64,000 nt of DNA from Bryobacterales bacterium (lineage in GTDB: Bacteria > Acidobacteriota > Terriglobia > Bryobacterales > UBA6623). Positions 39,167 to 46,896 of this stretch are shown here, piece by piece. The translations under genes and the position numbers were made by a program. Under the pieces are notes generated by a model that made no database searches, was not told the DNA's origin, and worked only from the letters and a program-made list of their open reading frames with translations. Each line of letters opens with the position of its first letter. The stretch's first letter is position 1. The stretch covers positions 42,717 through 106,716 of the forward strand of contig JAPPMG010000036.1 of assembly GCA_028819215.1 (NCBI GenBank). The letters run 5' to 3'.

Positions 39167-39736
39167 CTAAGGATCGTACCTTGTGCGCCGGGCCGCCCAC
39201 TCCGCAGCGTCGCGGTTGGCTTGCGTTCTGGGAGTGCAAGTGCCGTTCTCCGGCGAGAATCGTTTCTTCATGCGCGGCAGGTCGTACTCAAAGGCGTTCA
39301 TGCCGAAAACTCGCTTGCGCTGCCTGGGGATGCCGTGCAGGGTTCTGAGGAGGTCTAAGTCCCGCTCCCAGTCCTTCTCGTCTGGACAGTTCTTGGCGTA
39401 GGTGCTGCGGCCGAGTCTTCTGCCGAACAGCTGGTAAGAGAACCGCTTGGGCGAATCCGCGCCGAACGCGACAAGGAGAATGCACTGAGCGCGGTAGGTG
39501 GTCGTAGTCCAGCGCAGCCTCCAGCGGTCGGTGCATCCCAGGATCTGTTCGCGGAAGAGAGCGCATGACATGTCCACGTCCGAGTACCACCAGTGCAATC
39601 TTTCCCAGCTCTCGGAGCACGGTTCCTCTAGATTGGAGGGGCGCTCTTGGTTGAGGTTGAATCGTTCGACTGGCTCGAAGGCCAGCACAGGGATTGCTAG
39701 CAGGGCTAGCAGAAGGATCTTTGTGGTGAGTCTCAT
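39167..39736 (-). CDS. Secreted hypothetical protein
   Basis: 189 residues from ATG 39734-39736, well supported by AGGAG 5 nt upstream and a signal peptide (MRLTTKILLLALLAIPVLAF). The mature part is rich in Trp, Cys and Arg (ESWERLHWWYSDVDMSCALF, GCTDRWRLRWTTTTYRAQC) with four or more Cys that could form disulfides, and a basic C-terminus. I do not recognise the family. It precedes no evident operon partner. Confidence 0.6.
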   Translation of the reverse strand: MRLTTKILLLALLAIPVLAFEPVERFNLNQERPSNLEEPCSESWERLHWWYSDVDMSCALFREQILGCTDRWRLRWTTTTYRAQCILLVAFGADSPKRFSYQLFGRRLGRSTYAKNCPDEKDWERDLDLLRTLHGIPRQRKRVFGMNAFEYDLPRMKKRFSPENGTCTPRTQANRDAAEWAARRTRYDP

Positions 39737-39851
39737 ACAGTCTCCTGGCGGCAAGACAGGACGCAGAGGCCCGGTCTTGAACTGGGCATAAGTCACGCCA
39801 GCGCGTTCTGGCGAACCAAGGCTACCTTTGCAACGTCCTTCCGGCCGCGTT

Positions 39852-40460
39852 TCAGCGTGGCTCAGGAAGGAACTCTGGGTCGCTCGCCAATGCCCAGGCG
39901 TCCATCTCGAAGCCGTCCTCGCGCATCGAGAACATCACCGTGTGGCGGCCGGGCCTGTCGATGTCGAGCCAGATCAGGCCCGGCACGCCGCAGTGCTCCT
40001 CGGCCGTGCGCTGCTTGCTCGCCCAGGTCCAGGCATTCTTGCCCTCGCACCACTGCATGCGCTGGCCCGACTCGGGCCACGAGCCGTTAATGCCGACGTG
40101 AATGCCGTTGTCTTCCGTGCCGGTCGAATAGGCGCGCACCCAAACGAAGTAGCGGCCGGGGTTGGTGATCGAGACGTCGTATTCCAAGACCGCGATGACG
40201 CCGGGCTCGTTGGTGAAATTCTGGCCGTGGATGAGCTTGTCGTCGTGAGTCGTGCGCGTGTCGGGCAGCACTTCGACGTAAGCGTTACCACTTGCACTCC
40301 CGGCGTGTGCGCCGTTCGAGACGATCATCCATTCCCGCACCTCGCTCAGCTTCTGCCGATCGAAGCTCTCGGCCTCCACCTTAAGCAGCCCGTTCTGTTC
40401 GGTCGGGACTTCGGCGCTTGCCAAAAGGCACGTTGCGAGGAACAGCAGGGCCCGGCGCAT
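39852..40460 (-). CDS. Secreted carbohydrate-binding-like protein
   Basis: 202 residues with signal peptide (MRRALLFLATCLLASA). The body is beta-rich with VEAESFDRQKLSEVREW, GNAYVEVLPDTRTTHDDKL, RYFVWVRAYSTGTEDNGIHV and HTVMFSMREDGFEMDAW. This layout resembles the C-terminal GH115-type/CBM-like domain found in many glycan-degrading proteins (the MREDGFE..D motif is typical). It is the last gene of a four-gene minus-strand operon, 34 bp after the truncated GH43. It may bind sugar chains at the cell surface. Confidence 0.65.
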   Translation of the reverse strand: MRRALLFLATCLLASAEVPTEQNGLLKVEAESFDRQKLSEVREWMIVSNGAHAGSASGNAYVEVLPDTRTTHDDKLIHGQNFTNEPGVIAVLEYDVSITNPGRYFVWVRAYSTGTEDNGIHVGINGSWPESGQRMQWCEGKNAWTWASKQRTAEEHCGVPGLIWLDIDRPGRHTVMFSMREDGFEMDAWALASDPEFLPEPR

Positions 40461-40494
40461 CCCGAGATTGTACCCTCAGCTTCCGCAGGGGGCG

Positions 40495-40890
40495 TCACTC
40501 GATAGCACGGTATTGGAAGTCCTCGACCCGCACGGGGCCGGAGCCTTTCGCATATACCCCCAGCTTGAGGCTTGAGAACCCGCCGAGGTTGTTCGTTTGG
40601 AAGCCGGAGACTTCGAGACCGCGCGGGTGTTGGACCCACTCCAAACGGTCGAACGACGAGTGCGTCATGTAGTAGGTGCTGCCGTCGCGGACAACCGTCG
40701 GGTCCGGAAAGTCTCCCGTGAGAATGACCGCTGGTCCTCTGACAGTTGAAGCTCCGTCTTCGAGCGGCGAGACCGGGACTGAGCTACATGCCGCGAACAA
40801 CGCAGCGAGTGCCGTCAATGCGATCGACACTAAACCGAATCCAGCTTCGTTTCCGACCCCGTCTTGGCCGGTCGGCAAGGCAGGGCTCAT
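40495..40890 (-). pseudogene. Glycoside hydrolase family 43 with catalytic core deleted
   Basis: 131 codons remain, with a lipoprotein signal (ALTALAALFAACSS). The N-terminal blade-1 sequence of GH43, ILTGDFPDPTVVRDGSTYYM, is followed directly by RLEWVQHPRGLEVSGFQTNN and FSSLKLGVYAKGSG, which is the end of the DUF1349/laminin-G-like domain that normally closes GH43 xylosidases. Several hundred codons between them are gone, yet the frame is kept. The general-acid Glu and other catalytic residues are missing. The start overlaps the stop of the upstream TonB gene (ATGA), so it is still in the operon. Confidence 0.7.
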
Positions 40891-41642
40891 GGAATCTCGA
40901 ACGCCACGCTGATCGTCACGAGGGTCTCGACAGGCTGGCCGTTGAGGAGCGTCGGATCGTACCGCCACTGCAGGACGGCATCCGAAGCTGCCGCTACCAG
41001 TCGTTCGTCAACGATCGAATTGAGCGTGGACAGGCCGACTAGACGGCCCTCATTCCCGATGACACCCTCCAATTGCACAGTGCCCCCAACGCCTAGGCTC
41101 TGAGCGTCGGCTGGGAACGTCGGTGCCACGTAGTGAACCAGCCTCGCCCTGCGAACGTTTCCGCCGACTCGGACTCTCCGGCGCGGCTCGCCGGAACGTG
41201 CGGACCCCGGTTGTGGTGGTGGGCCCGAGATCACGATCGCCTCGACGATGGGCGCGATTTCCAGCGCGATTTCCAGATGCCGGTCGGCGGTGAGATCGAG
41301 GTCTTGGACATCCGGCTCGAAGCCGGACGGCCCTTGGACCTCGATTTGGTACGACGGCGATGCGGGAAGGCCCTCGATCCGGAAGGATCCGTCCGCGCCA
41401 GCTGTCGTCGCTTCGGCAACTTCCTGCGCTGCATTAGTAACGAGCACAAGTGCGTGCGGAATGCGGGATCCGCTCGGGTCTTGAACGGACCCGGACAGCT
41501 CGACTCCCTCCTGACGGCTGCAGGTGGCGGCCGTGAGCACGACCGCCAGCAGCGCGGGTGCCAAGGCGTTTGCCAAGAGACTCCGGCTCGCCGCGGACTG
41601 CGCCGATCCGGCACCGAACGGGCCTGCCTGCTTCAACAGCAT
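40887..41642 (-). CDS. TonB C-terminal domain protein with carboxypeptidase-regulatory-like repeat
   Basis: 251 residues from ATG 41640-41642. After a hydrophobic N-terminal segment (NALAPALLAVVLTAATCSRQ) there is a carboxypeptidase-regulatory-like beta-sandwich (LSGSVQDPSGSRIPHALVLV to YQIEVQGPSGFE). The C-terminal 90 residues match the TonB C-terminus (YVAPTFPADAQSLGVGGTVQLEGVIGNEG, LVAAASDAVLQWRYDPTLLNGQPVE). It may couple energy or structure to outer-membrane proteins. It begins 3 nt after the stop of the lipocalin-like gene and overlaps the truncated GH43 start by 3 nt. Confidence 0.82.
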   Translation of the reverse strand: MLLKQAGPFGAGSAQSAASRSLLANALAPALLAVVLTAATCSRQEGVELSGSVQDPSGSRIPHALVLVTNAAQEVAEATTAGADGSFRIEGLPASPSYQIEVQGPSGFEPDVQDLDLTADRHLEIALEIAPIVEAIVISGPPPQPGSARSGEPRRRVRVGGNVRRARLVHYVAPTFPADAQSLGVGGTVQLEGVIGNEGRLVGLSTLNSIVDERLVAAASDAVLQWRYDPTLLNGQPVETLVTISVAFEIP

Positions 41643-41644
41643 GG

Positions 41645-42637
41645 CTATTCGGTGATGCGAGCCCACCGAAGCGCGGTCTGCAATTGCCGGCCCTGACTGT
41701 CGGATTGGACTGGGGGCTTCAGCGTGAGGTGGGTGTCGCTGAGCTCGTAGAAGCGCTTCGCGTCTGTCCCGGTGCCTGCCGGGTTTTCGCTGCCGATGCG
41801 GTGATGGACGACAAATCCTTCGTCCTCGTGGACAGAGAACGGACCGAAATAGCTGGCATACGTACGGGTCGCCGCCAAGGCTTCCTCGGCCGTAGGCCGG
41901 TCTCCCGCGTACGGGCTCCTGCCCGGCCGCATCAGGTGGACGGACATGTGGCCCGAGGGAGCGTACATGATATAGGCCTCATCGTACTGGTCGATGGGTA
42001 CGGACTCGCCCTCGGTAGTCTGGCGCGTGACTGACTCGATTCGATAGACCCCGAGCAGCTTCCTGTGGGTCTCGGTGAGCTCTGATTCTGGCAAGTCGGG
42101 AAGCCTCTCCCAGGTCAGGAACGTCTTCGAACCGTCTTCCCGCGGCGGAGGCTGGAGCGTCAACGTGTTCTCGCCGAACGTGTAGAAGCGCTGGTAGTCC
42201 GAGCCGGCTCCGCGCGGGTCGAGACTTCCCACGAGATGGTGGGTCACGTAGCCTTCGTCCTCGTTGACGCTGAATGGGCCGAAGTACGAGGTGTAGGTGC
42301 CGATCAGGGCGAGCGCTTCGTCGGGCGTCGGCCCGCCCTCCGAGTATGGTTGGCGATCCGGCCTCATGATCGTCACACCCATGCGGCCGGAAGTGTCGTA
42401 CATGATGTATCCGAGCCGGTCCTCGATCGGTGGAGACAGCAGTTCGCCGTTGGCGTCACGGCGCTCGATCCGGGCAAGGGACCAAGCACCCGCGAACTGC
42501 TGGAGCGAGGCGGCGACTGAGCCGCTGGAGCCTGCTCCCTCCGACTCTGTGCCAGATGGCGGCCCACTCGTGCCGCACCCTAGTACCAACAGGAGCGCTC
42601 CCGTGGCGGCGATCAAGCGTGGGTGAGTCTGCGTCAT
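41645..42637 (-). CDS. Lipoprotein with two lipocalin-like domains
   Basis: 330 residues from ATG 42635-42637, with lipobox LLLVLGCGTSG. Two homologous units of about 130 residues follow: FAGAWSLARIERRDANGELL to TFGENTLTLQPP, and LLGVYRIESVTRQTTEGESV to ELSDTHLTLKPP. Each contains YIMY..SG.M.V..MRP.R.PY and TY.SYFGPFSV.EDEG.V.H, the lipocalin-like (Lipocalin_5) pattern. The units would bind small hydrophobic ligands at a membrane surface. It is the first gene of the four-gene operon running to 39852. Confidence 0.82.
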   Translation of the reverse strand: MTQTHPRLIAATGALLLVLGCGTSGPPSGTESEGAGSSGSVAASLQQFAGAWSLARIERRDANGELLSPPIEDRLGYIMYDTSGRMGVTIMRPDRQPYSEGGPTPDEALALIGTYTSYFGPFSVNEDEGYVTHHLVGSLDPRGAGSDYQRFYTFGENTLTLQPPPREDGSKTFLTWERLPDLPESELTETHRKLLGVYRIESVTRQTTEGESVPIDQYDEAYIMYAPSGHMSVHLMRPGRSPYAGDRPTAEEALAATRTYASYFGPFSVHEDEGFVVHHRIGSENPAGTGTDAKRFYELSDTHLTLKPPVQSDSQGRQLQTALRWARITE

Positions 42638-42815
42638 GGCCACTGGACGCAAGGCCCGTCGTCGATCCTGTCCCGCGTCGTGACAGAGTTGAGGGCCGTG
42701 CGCAAGTTTATCAATACCTGAGCTACGGGAGGGAGCAAAATTGTGTGCCGATTGTCTCCGCGCTTGAATTGTGAAACGGCTCCCGGGCGTGCCAGGCCTA
42801 TCGCCCGAGTGCGGG

Positions 42816-44204
42816 CTATCCCATCCGACCTCCGAGCGATTTCGCAAACTGCTCAGGGATCGCTGCGCCGAGCTGCTCCTTGACGGTCGCGTGTTCGGGG
42901 TCCGCCGCTATGTTCGTCCACTCATGCGGATCGGACTCGTGGTCATAAAGCTCCTCCGTCCCGTCCGGATAGCGGATGTAGCGGAAGCGCTCATCTCGCA
43001 CGGACGCGTAGCCCTCCCCGAACGTGGTCAGTGTCGGGCTCGCCCAGTCAGCCTCGGGATCTTCGAGCAAGGGCCGCAGCGACCGGCCTTCGAGTTGGTG
43101 GGCGGTCGGCTCAAGGCGGCAATAGTCCGCCAGCGTTGGGTATAGATCGATCGACCCAACCGGCCGTGCGCAGGTCTTGCCCGCGTGCGCCGAGCCGGGA
43201 AGGCGGATCGCCATCGGGGTCAGCGATGCCTGCTCCCACAGAGTCGTCTTCTCCCAGTGGTCCTTCTCTCCGCAGTGATAGCCGTTGTCGGACCAGAAGA
43301 CGACGATCGTGTTGTCGGCGTACGGGCTGTTGTCGAGGGCATCGAGCACCCGCCCGCAACTCCAGTCTGCGAAGGAAGTGCAGGCTAGGTAGGCCCAGAC
43401 GAATTCCCGCCAGGACTGCTCGGTTTCCTTGCCGCTGACAACGAAACGCTCGCCCCAGACCGCCGCCAGATCGCGCCCCAGCTGGGGAACGTCCGCGAGA
43501 TCGTCTTCTTTGTAGGGAGGCAATTCGACGTCGGCGGGGTCATACATCTCGAAGAACCGCTTGGGAGCGGTAAATGGCGTGTGCGGGCGCCACAGGCCGT
43601 AGGCCAGGAAGAACGCCCTTTCGTGCTCCTGAGAGAGGAAATCAACGACGGAGTCACCGTTGACCACGTCGGGAAAATCGGAGTCCGGCGCCTCCCATGG
43701 CGTCCAGCCCCAGAACCGGCCAGCGACTTGGTCTTCCTCCGGCGGGAAGGGGCCGAAGCCGCCGCCGTGCGGCTTGTTGTCCCACATGGCTCGGAGCTTC
43801 TCGTCTGCAACTGGGGCGTGGGTGAGCTTGCCCTGTCCATACGACGTATATCCGCTGCGCTTGAAGAGTTCCGGCAGGGACTCCGTGCTGTTCAGCGGGG
43901 CTTGGGTCCACGGATCGGAGCCGTTGCGATAGGCGCCGGTGGTGTGCGGGTACAGGCCGCTGAAGACGGCCGCGCGCGAAGGCACGCACGCGGGAGAGGC
44001 GCAATAGGCCTTGTCGAACGTGAGGGCACTGCTCTTGAATCGGTCGAGATGAGGGGTCTTGACGCCGCCGAGGGTGTTGTAGAACCCGTAGTCGTTCATG
44101 TCGTCGACGATCAGGAAAAGGACGTTCGGGCGCTGCGCCTCGGTGCGAGAGCACCCAAGGCTTCCGGCGAGGCTTGTTGCGAGGAACTGGCGGCGGTTCA
44201 GCAT
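42816..44204 (-). CDS. Sulfatase (iduronate-2-sulfatase-like), exported
   Basis: 462 residues with a Tat-like start (MLNRRQFLATSLAGSLGCS). Metal-binding NVLFLIVDDMNDYGFYNTLG lies near 27 and the activation motif CVPSR in SPACVPSRAAVFSGLYPHTTG near 73. WSDNGYHCGEKDHWEKTTLWEQ near 310 carries the second metal set, and YIRYPDGTEELYDHESDPHEW the usual C-terminus. It is closest in style to the sulfatase at 30736. It is divergent from the sulfatase at 44510 across a 305-bp gap. Confidence 0.94.
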   Translation of the reverse strand: MLNRRQFLATSLAGSLGCSRTEAQRPNVLFLIVDDMNDYGFYNTLGGVKTPHLDRFKSSALTFDKAYCASPACVPSRAAVFSGLYPHTTGAYRNGSDPWTQAPLNSTESLPELFKRSGYTSYGQGKLTHAPVADEKLRAMWDNKPHGGGFGPFPPEEDQVAGRFWGWTPWEAPDSDFPDVVNGDSVVDFLSQEHERAFFLAYGLWRPHTPFTAPKRFFEMYDPADVELPPYKEDDLADVPQLGRDLAAVWGERFVVSGKETEQSWREFVWAYLACTSFADWSCGRVLDALDNSPYADNTIVVFWSDNGYHCGEKDHWEKTTLWEQASLTPMAIRLPGSAHAGKTCARPVGSIDLYPTLADYCRLEPTAHQLEGRSLRPLLEDPEADWASPTLTTFGEGYASVRDERFRYIRYPDGTEELYDHESDPHEWTNIAADPEHATVKEQLGAAIPEQFAKSLGGRMG

Positions 44205-44509
44205 GGCTTCGGCTGGTTGTTCGCGACTCTCGAATCAGCCCTCGATTGTAGAGGCTGCTCGGCCATTCCGAGCTTAGGATTCGGAATCAGCAGTGCCGAG
44301 TCACATCCCAAGATCGGAAGCCCGGGTAACCCTGAGATTGAGCTCCGGTCAGATACAATAGCCGAGTCAATGGGTACTGGGGTTCGTTGAGGACGGACCG
44401 CGAGGCGGGCAAGCCTGTCCGAATGACTCATGCGTTCCCCACCTTTGCTGGCGCGCAATTGAGTCCTCTCCAAGGAGCGGTACGCGCCGACAAGGAAGGA
44501 AACAGCGTG
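44205..44509. other. Divergent intergenic region between two sulfatase genes
   Basis: 305 bp with no gene. A TACAAT hexamer in CAGATACAATAG near 44355 could be a -10 box for the plus-strand sulfatase, but no good -35 is spaced from it. Confidence 0.4.
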
Positions 44510-45937
44510 ATGCGCACTAAGTATTCGCTCGTTCTGTTGGCCATGGCCATGGCGATCGCCTGCGGGGGAGAGCAGGCCTCATCCGAACCAGAACGGCCCA
44601 ATATCGTCTTCATCATGGTCGACGACATGGGCTGGGCCGATCTCGGTTCGTACGGCTCGATGGCGATCCACACTCCCAACCTGGACCGCCTGGCGAGCGA
44701 GGGGATGCGCTTTACCGACGCCTACGCGGGCCACACTGTGTGCGCCCCATCCCGCTGCGCCCTGATGACGGGCAAGCACACGGGGAAGACGACTGTCCGG
44801 GACAACGCAGGGACGGCTCCCATACGAGATTCCGACGTCACAATCGCCGAGGTGCTTAATCAGGGCGGCTACGCGACCGGAGGTTTCGGAAAGTGGGGGC
44901 TTGGCATCATGGGTTCTCCCGGAGCGGCCGAAGAACAGGGGTTCGACACGTTCTTCGGCTACTACCACCAAGTTCACGCCCACACGTACTACCCGCCATT
45001 CCTCGTCGAAGACGGAAAACCGTTCGTGTTGCCCGGCAATGCCGAGATCTACGGCCTGCAACCGGATGAGCTCTCGGAGGAGTTGGCCTCGTTGAATGCC
45101 TACAAGCAGCTGAGCCCGAAAGGGCCGTTCGTGCCGCGAACGACGCCGAAGGGCGAGTACGAGTTCTCCCACGACCTCGTGTTCGAGAGAACTCTAGAGT
45201 TCATTCGCGAGAATCGAGACCGACCGTTCTTCTGCTACGCACCGTGGACGCCACCGCACAGCCTCTATCACCTCCCCGCAGACGACCCCGCTGCTGAGCT
45301 CTACAGGGACAAGCCATGGTCCGATCGGGCAAAGGTTCACGCAGCGTTCGTGAGCATGGCGGACCGACACGTTGGCGAGCTCATGGAGTTGCTCGGAGAG
45401 CTTGATATCGCTGACAACACAGTGGTTTTCTTCATGTCCGATAACGGCGCTTCGAATCGATTCGAAGGAGAGCTTGATTCCAGCGGACCACTACGCGGAG
45501 CAAAGCGATCCATGCACGATGGCGGGATCCGCTCGCCGCTGATCGCACACTGGCCGGGCAAGATCGCCGCGGGCGTGGTCAGCGACCACATCACCTACAC
45601 GCCGGATATGATGCCCACCCTCGCCGAGTTGACCGGTACCGAAGACTTCGTGCCCGAGGACATTGACGGCATATCGCTCGTACCGACGCTTCTCGGGAAC
45701 GCGGCAGAGCAGAGGCGCCACGAGTACCTCTACTGGGAGTGGGATCGAGGCGGGCTCCAGCAAGCCGTACGCCATGGGCGATGGAAGCTGGTTGGCGACG
45801 GGCAGGGCACGTGGCAGGTGTTCGACCTTGAGACGGACCCGTCGGAGTCAAACGATGTCGCTTCAGAACACGAGGACCTAATCGCGAACGCCGAGGAGTG
45901 GATCGCGGCGAATCGTACGGTTCATAGTGGCCATTGA
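44510..45937 (+). CDS. Sulfatase lipoprotein (arylsulfatase A type)
   Basis: 475 residues from ATG 44510, preceded by AGGAAGGA. The signal is lipoprotein-like (LVLLAMAMAIACGGEQ). Motifs: NIVFIMVDDMGWADLGSYGS near 32, activation CAPSR in HTVCAPSRCALMTGKHTGKT near 80, GKWGLGIMG near 130 and FFMSDNGASNRF near 310. The C-terminal segment (DIDGISLVPTLLGNAAEQ to the end) has a decayed paralogous copy at 46673-46876. The enzyme would be membrane-anchored facing the periplasm or outside. Confidence 0.94.
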   Translation: MRTKYSLVLLAMAMAIACGGEQASSEPERPNIVFIMVDDMGWADLGSYGSMAIHTPNLDRLASEGMRFTDAYAGHTVCAPSRCALMTGKHTGKTTVRDNAGTAPIRDSDVTIAEVLNQGGYATGGFGKWGLGIMGSPGAAEEQGFDTFFGYYHQVHAHTYYPPFLVEDGKPFVLPGNAEIYGLQPDELSEELASLNAYKQLSPKGPFVPRTTPKGEYEFSHDLVFERTLEFIRENRDRPFFCYAPWTPPHSLYHLPADDPAAELYRDKPWSDRAKVHAAFVSMADRHVGELMELLGELDIADNTVVFFMSDNGASNRFEGELDSSGPLRGAKRSMHDGGIRSPLIAHWPGKIAAGVVSDHITYTPDMMPTLAELTGTEDFVPEDIDGISLVPTLLGNAAEQRRHEYLYWEWDRGGLQQAVRHGRWKLVGDGQGTWQVFDLETDPSESNDVASEHEDLIANAEEWIAANRTVHSGH

Positions 45938-45962
45938 CGACTAGGACAGCGCCCAGCTGAAG

Positions 45963-46010
45963 CTAATTGGTTCCCGGTTCCGGCCGCAGCGCGGAGAGAA
46001 GCTCGCGAGA
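45963..46010 (-). pseudogene. C-terminal remnant of a sulfatase
   Basis: The minus strand reads SRELLSALRPEPGTN then stop, matching the C-terminus SELLAGWRADVGLQPEPGTR of the sulfatase at 46897. It sits just beyond the stop of the plus-strand sulfatase, copying the convergent geometry seen again at 46876/46897. Confidence 0.55.
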
Positions 46011-46029
46011 ACACAACCCGGCCCTCACG

Positions 46030-46365
46030 TCAGGTCAGCACACGGAGCGCGGCCTCCGGAGCCTTGTCGAGTACCCGCAGCAGGGCACGCGCCGCACCGG
46101 TCGGACACCGCTTTCCTTGTTCCCAATTGCGGATCGTCTCGTGCGGCACGTCGATGCGCCGCGCCAGCTCCATCTGGCTGAGTCCCAGCCGCCGACGAAT
46201 CCGGCGCGCATAGCGTGCCATATCCTGCATCGCCTCGGCGTCGTCTTCCTTCTGCTGCACGGCGATCTCTGCCTCGGTGGTGGCGTCTACCACCAAAGGG
46301 TCGATCCGCCCCTCGGGGAAGGTCGCCGGATCGTCGGGATCAATCCTAATTCGTGTTCTACTCAT
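46030..46365 (-). CDS. brnA: BrnA-like helix-turn-helix antitoxin
   Basis: 111 residues. The N-terminal half (DPATFPEGRIDPLVVDATTE) would contact the toxin. The C-terminal half is an XRE-type HTH: ARRIRRRLGLSQMELARRID, VPHETIRNWEQGKRCPTG. Its ATG overlaps the end of the brnT frame by 8 nt, the normal toxin-first order of brnTA. It is intact although the toxin gene upstream is broken. It probably represses the promoter at 46628-46656. Confidence 0.75.
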   Translation of the reverse strand: MSRTRIRIDPDDPATFPEGRIDPLVVDATTEAEIAVQQKEDDAEAMQDMARYARRIRRRLGLSQMELARRIDVPHETIRNWEQGKRCPTGAARALLRVLDKAPEAALRVLT

Positions 46366-46639
46366 AGTTCGCTATTTCCCTCCTGTTGGCCTTGCGGGCC
46401 GAAATAATACGGATGACCGAAACTCGATCTCCGTAGATGACCAACTACGCCTGCCCGTCGATCATGCCGAACAGCCGATTGCGATCCTCGCCATAGTCCC
46501 CGTGCCGATCTTGCTCCACGATCGGGCGCGGGTCGAAGAAGGCGCGGACGGCATAAGCAAAGTCGAAGCCGCGACGCGTGAAGCAGGCTGTATCTCTTGC
46601 ATCGTCCGATTCAAGCTCGATTCTGATTGTATAGGCCAA
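46358..46639 (-). pseudogene. brnT: BrnT-type toxin gene interrupted by an in-frame amber codon
   Basis: The frame reads FTRRGFDFAYAVRAFFDPRP, DRHGDYGEDRNRLFGMIDGQA, then TAG at 46445-46447, and continues in the same frame LVIYGDRVSVIRIISARKAN RREIANYE to a TAG at 46358-46360. This is the complete BrnT pattern (F..HG.DF..A...F.DP; D..H...E.R....G....... ; .RIISARKA...E...YE). Only the TTG at 46637 is available as a start, and it lies upstream of the predicted transcription start. The toxin is therefore probably dead, unless the stop is read through or a sequencing error. Confidence 0.72.
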
Positions 46640-46656
46640 TGGCCTACCCTTGTCAA
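46628..46656 (-). promoter_or_regulatory. brnTA promoter with operator palindrome in the spacer
   Basis: On the minus strand TTGACA (46651-46656) and TATACA (46628-46633) are separated by an ideal 17 bp. The spacer and first bases of the -10 contain the inverted repeat TAGGCCA-N-TGGCCTA (46632-46646), perfect over 7 bp per arm, a likely site for BrnA autorepression. Confidence 0.65.
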
Positions 46657-46672
46657 GTCCAGCACCAGTCCC

Positions 46673-46876
46673 TGCCGGAGGACATCGACGGAATATCGAT
46701 CATACCGACCCTCCTTGGGAATGCAGCGGAGCAGAAGCGCCACGAATATCTCTACCGGGAGTGGGATCGAGGCGGACCTGTCGGAGGCGAACGATAGCGC
46801 TTCAGAACACCGGGATCTGATCGCGAACGCCGAGGAGCGGATCGCGGCGAATCGCACCGCTCATAGGGACCCCTGA
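46673..46876 (+). pseudogene. C-terminal remnant of a sulfatase paralogous to 44510-45937
   Basis: The plus strand reads EDIDGISIIPTLLGNAAEQK and RHEYLYREWDRGG, then after a deletion of roughly 100 bp and a frame change LSEANDSASEHRDLIANAEE to a stop at 46874-46876. It is collinear with residues near the end of the sulfatase at 44510 (DIDGISLVPTLLGNAAEQ; SESNDVASEHEDLIANAEE). Start and catalytic parts are absent. Confidence 0.85.
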
Positions 46877-46896
46877 AGACTGGAGCAGCGCCGAAG

